Source: Lachnoclostridium sp. UBA739 (GTDB taxonomy: Bacteria > Bacillota_A > Clostridia > Lachnospirales > Lachnospiraceae). From it: a stretch of DNA of 7,335 nt. Shown piece after piece: positions 6,246 through 7,335 of this stretch. The stretch spans positions 567-7,901 of the forward strand of contig DBKX01000202.1 in the NCBI GenBank assembly GCA_002297865.1, read 5' to 3'. The notes under the pieces were generated by a model. The model was not told the DNA's origin, did not search any database, and was given only the letters and a program-made list of their open reading frames with translations. Each line of letters begins with the position of its first letter. The first letter of the stretch is position 1. The position numbers were made by a program, and so were the translations under genes.

Positions 6246-6947
6246 TTGAGTGCATTAGAAATTATTGTTGCGTCAATTGTTGTTGTATTTGCCATCAAGG
6301 GAATGAAGCAAGGTCTTGTTTTAACAATATGTTCTTTTATGACATTATTTCTGGCAGTTATGATAACACAAGTGGTTACTCCACAAGTTAGTTCTGCTAT
6401 TGGTGAAAATCAGAATATTGTTTCATTTATGTCAGAAAAAGTGGAATCTGTTTTGTTTAAGAACAATAACGATAAAGAGGACTCTAAAATAGATAATGAA
6501 AAGCAGATTGAGCAGTTAAGTATACCGGAAGTCTTAAAAAAGGAATTAAAAGAAAATGATAGCAAAAGTAAGTATGAACAACTAGGTGCGACTAATTTTC
6601 AAGAGTATGCGAGTACTTATATTGCATATTCGATTATAAATACCATTACGTATATTGTGGTATTCATAATTGTACTATCAATACTAAAAATAATTACACA
6701 TGCATTAAACTTACTAACTAAGCTTCCAGTCATTCATACACTGAATAAGCTTGGGGGGTTAGGAGTAGGTGCTTTAGAAGGTTTAATAATTGTGTGGATC
6801 GGTTTTGTTGCACTGACCATGTTCTGCAGTACTGACATTGGAACGCAAATATTAGAACAAATTGAAAAAAGTACCTGGTTATCGTATCTGTATGATAATA
6901 ATTTGTTTTTTAATGCTGTAATACATGTTACGAAGGCTGTATTTTAA
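6246..6947 (+). CDS. CvpA-family membrane protein
   Basis: This 233-residue polytopic membrane protein has hydrophobic segments at about 3-19, 24-45, 127-150 and 168-193, the four-helix layout of the CvpA (colicin V production protein) family. The family-like Gly-rich motif before the last helix is present as LNKLGGLGVGALEGLIIVWIG (166-186), and IKGMKQGLV (17-24) matches the first turn. Residues 70-120 form a long hydrophilic, Lys/Asp/Glu-rich loop (KNNNDKEDSK), larger than in E. coli CvpA (162 residues). CvpA proteins are tied to envelope homeostasis and colicin V export in Enterobacteria; the role in Firmicutes is not established. Translation starts at TTG, supported by AAGGAGG at 6230-6236. 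It follows the propeller gene by 4 bases and is last before the rRNA promoter. No clear intrinsic terminator follows its stop. Confidence 0.85.
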   Translation: MSALEIIVASIVVVFAIKGMKQGLVLTICSFMTLFLAVMITQVVTPQVSSAIGENQNIVSFMSEKVESVLFKNNNDKEDSKIDNEKQIEQLSIPEVLKKELKENDSKSKYEQLGATNFQEYASTYIAYSIINTITYIVVFIIVLSILKIITHALNLLTKLPVIHTLNKLGGLGVGALEGLIIVWIGFVALTMFCSTDIGTQILEQIEKSTWLSYLYDNNLFFNAVIHVTKAVF

Positions 6948-6963
6948 AGGCTTTTTTTAGGTG

Positions 6964-7037
6964 TTTAAAAGAAAATAATAAAAAAGTAAAAAAAATAAAA
7001 AAAAGTTGTTGACTTTAATATTCCATGGTGATATAAT
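6964..7037 (+). promoter_or_regulatory. rRNA operon promoter with UP-like A-tract and extended -10
   Basis: TTGACT (7009-7014) is followed 17 bases later by a perfect TATAAT (7032-7037) with TG at 7029-7030, making an extended -10 (TGATATAAT). Upstream, 6964-7007 is almost entirely A with scattered T and G, like an UP element contacted by the RNA polymerase alpha subunits. Transcription should begin near 7044-7045, about 215 bases ahead of mature 16S. The strength of these elements fits an rRNA operon. Confidence 0.9.
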
Positions 7038-7038
7038 C

Positions 7039-7092
7039 ATCCTTGCTGACGCGGTAAAGAACAGTAAACAAGCTGCTGAGGCAAGGATTTTT
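7039..7092 (+). terminator. Terminator-like inverted repeat straddling the rRNA start site
   Basis: ATCCTTGC (7039-7046) and GCAAGGAT (7081-7088) are perfectly complementary, with a T-G wobble next (7047/7080), a long loop of about 32-34 bases and a TTTTT run (7088-7092) directly after. The left arm lies across the predicted start at 7044-7045, so only transcripts coming from upstream would carry both arms. Its function is inferred and the long loop weakens the case. Confidence 0.4.
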
Positions 7093-7259
7093 CATTTTGA
7101 GAACTTTGATAATTAAATAGTGAAACAACCTTGAAAATTCAGAGAATAAATTCGTTTTGAAACTTCGATTTTAAAACGCGAACAGCATCTGAAAAGATGC
7201 ACCTTAAGTAAAATGAATTTCGGAAATAAAGCCAAGCTTTAGTCTGAAAGGATGAAACT
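7045..7259 (+). other. 16S rRNA leader (pre-rRNA 5' region)
   Basis: This untranslated leader lies between the rRNA promoter and mature 16S. A boxA-like stretch, GAACTTTGATAATTAAATAG (7101-7120), resembles the TTCTTTGAAAACTAAA motif of B. subtilis rRNA leaders, which recruits Nus factors for antitermination. Further hairpins are CGTTTT/AAAACG (7153-7158 with 7173-7178), GCATCT-GAAA-AGATGC with a GNRA tetraloop (7185-7200), and AAAGC-CAA-GCTTT (7228-7240). The strand that pairs with the 3' flank of 16S for RNase III processing cannot be fixed because that flank is outside the window. Confidence 0.7.

Positions 7260-7335
<76 letters not shown>

Noticed and set aside
6935..6965. Possible terminator after the CvpA gene (AAAGG then CTTTTTTT)
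   Set aside because: There is a T run but no stem: the preceding bases repeat AAGGCT directly, not inverted.

Overview
The window comes from a low-GC, spore-forming Firmicute, most likely a member of Clostridia, family Lachnospiraceae. The grounds are AT-rich coding sequence, strong AGGAGG-type ribosome binding sites, a YyaC-type sporulation protein, and the start of a 16S rRNA gene whose opening bases look like Lachnospiraceae. The family assignment rests on recognition, not on a search.

Left part (1-1977): a replication/repair operon on the + strand. It holds the 3' two-thirds or so of dnaX (clamp-loader tau/gamma subunit, cut by the window edge), ebfC/yaaK (YbaB-family nucleoid protein) and recR (recombination mediator), closed by a strong intrinsic terminator. 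The order dnaX-ebfC-recR is conserved widely in bacteria. In Bacillus subtilis it is also followed closely by an rRNA operon, as it is here about 5 kb further on.

Middle (1978-3741): a stand-alone 2-Cys peroxiredoxin gene (ahpC-like, +) converges on yyaC (-), a relative of the GPR spore protease. They share a hairpin between their stops. A 339-base gene-free stretch then separates yyaC from the next + strand gene and must hold the divergent promoters.

Right part (3742-6947): three envelope genes on the + strand. The first encodes a membrane-anchored protein with a cytoplasmic N-terminal domain that looks like a degenerate MPN/JAB fold, one membrane segment, a long charged linker and an external LysM domain. 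The second encodes a single-pass protein with an external beta-propeller-like domain (resembles DUF5711). The third encodes a CvpA-family multi-pass membrane protein that starts with TTG and is probably translationally coupled to the second. Their joint function is unknown.

Far right (6948-7335): an A-rich upstream element, a near-consensus extended -10 promoter, a structured leader with a boxA-like motif, and the first ~76 bases of a 16S rRNA gene, truncated by the window end. A terminator-like inverted repeat straddles the predicted rRNA transcription start, which may let it stop read-through from upstream while sparing rRNA transcripts.

Most of the window is ordinary chromosomal core. The parts most worth a second look are the pseudo-MPN/LysM protein with its two partners and the arrangement of the rRNA promoter.
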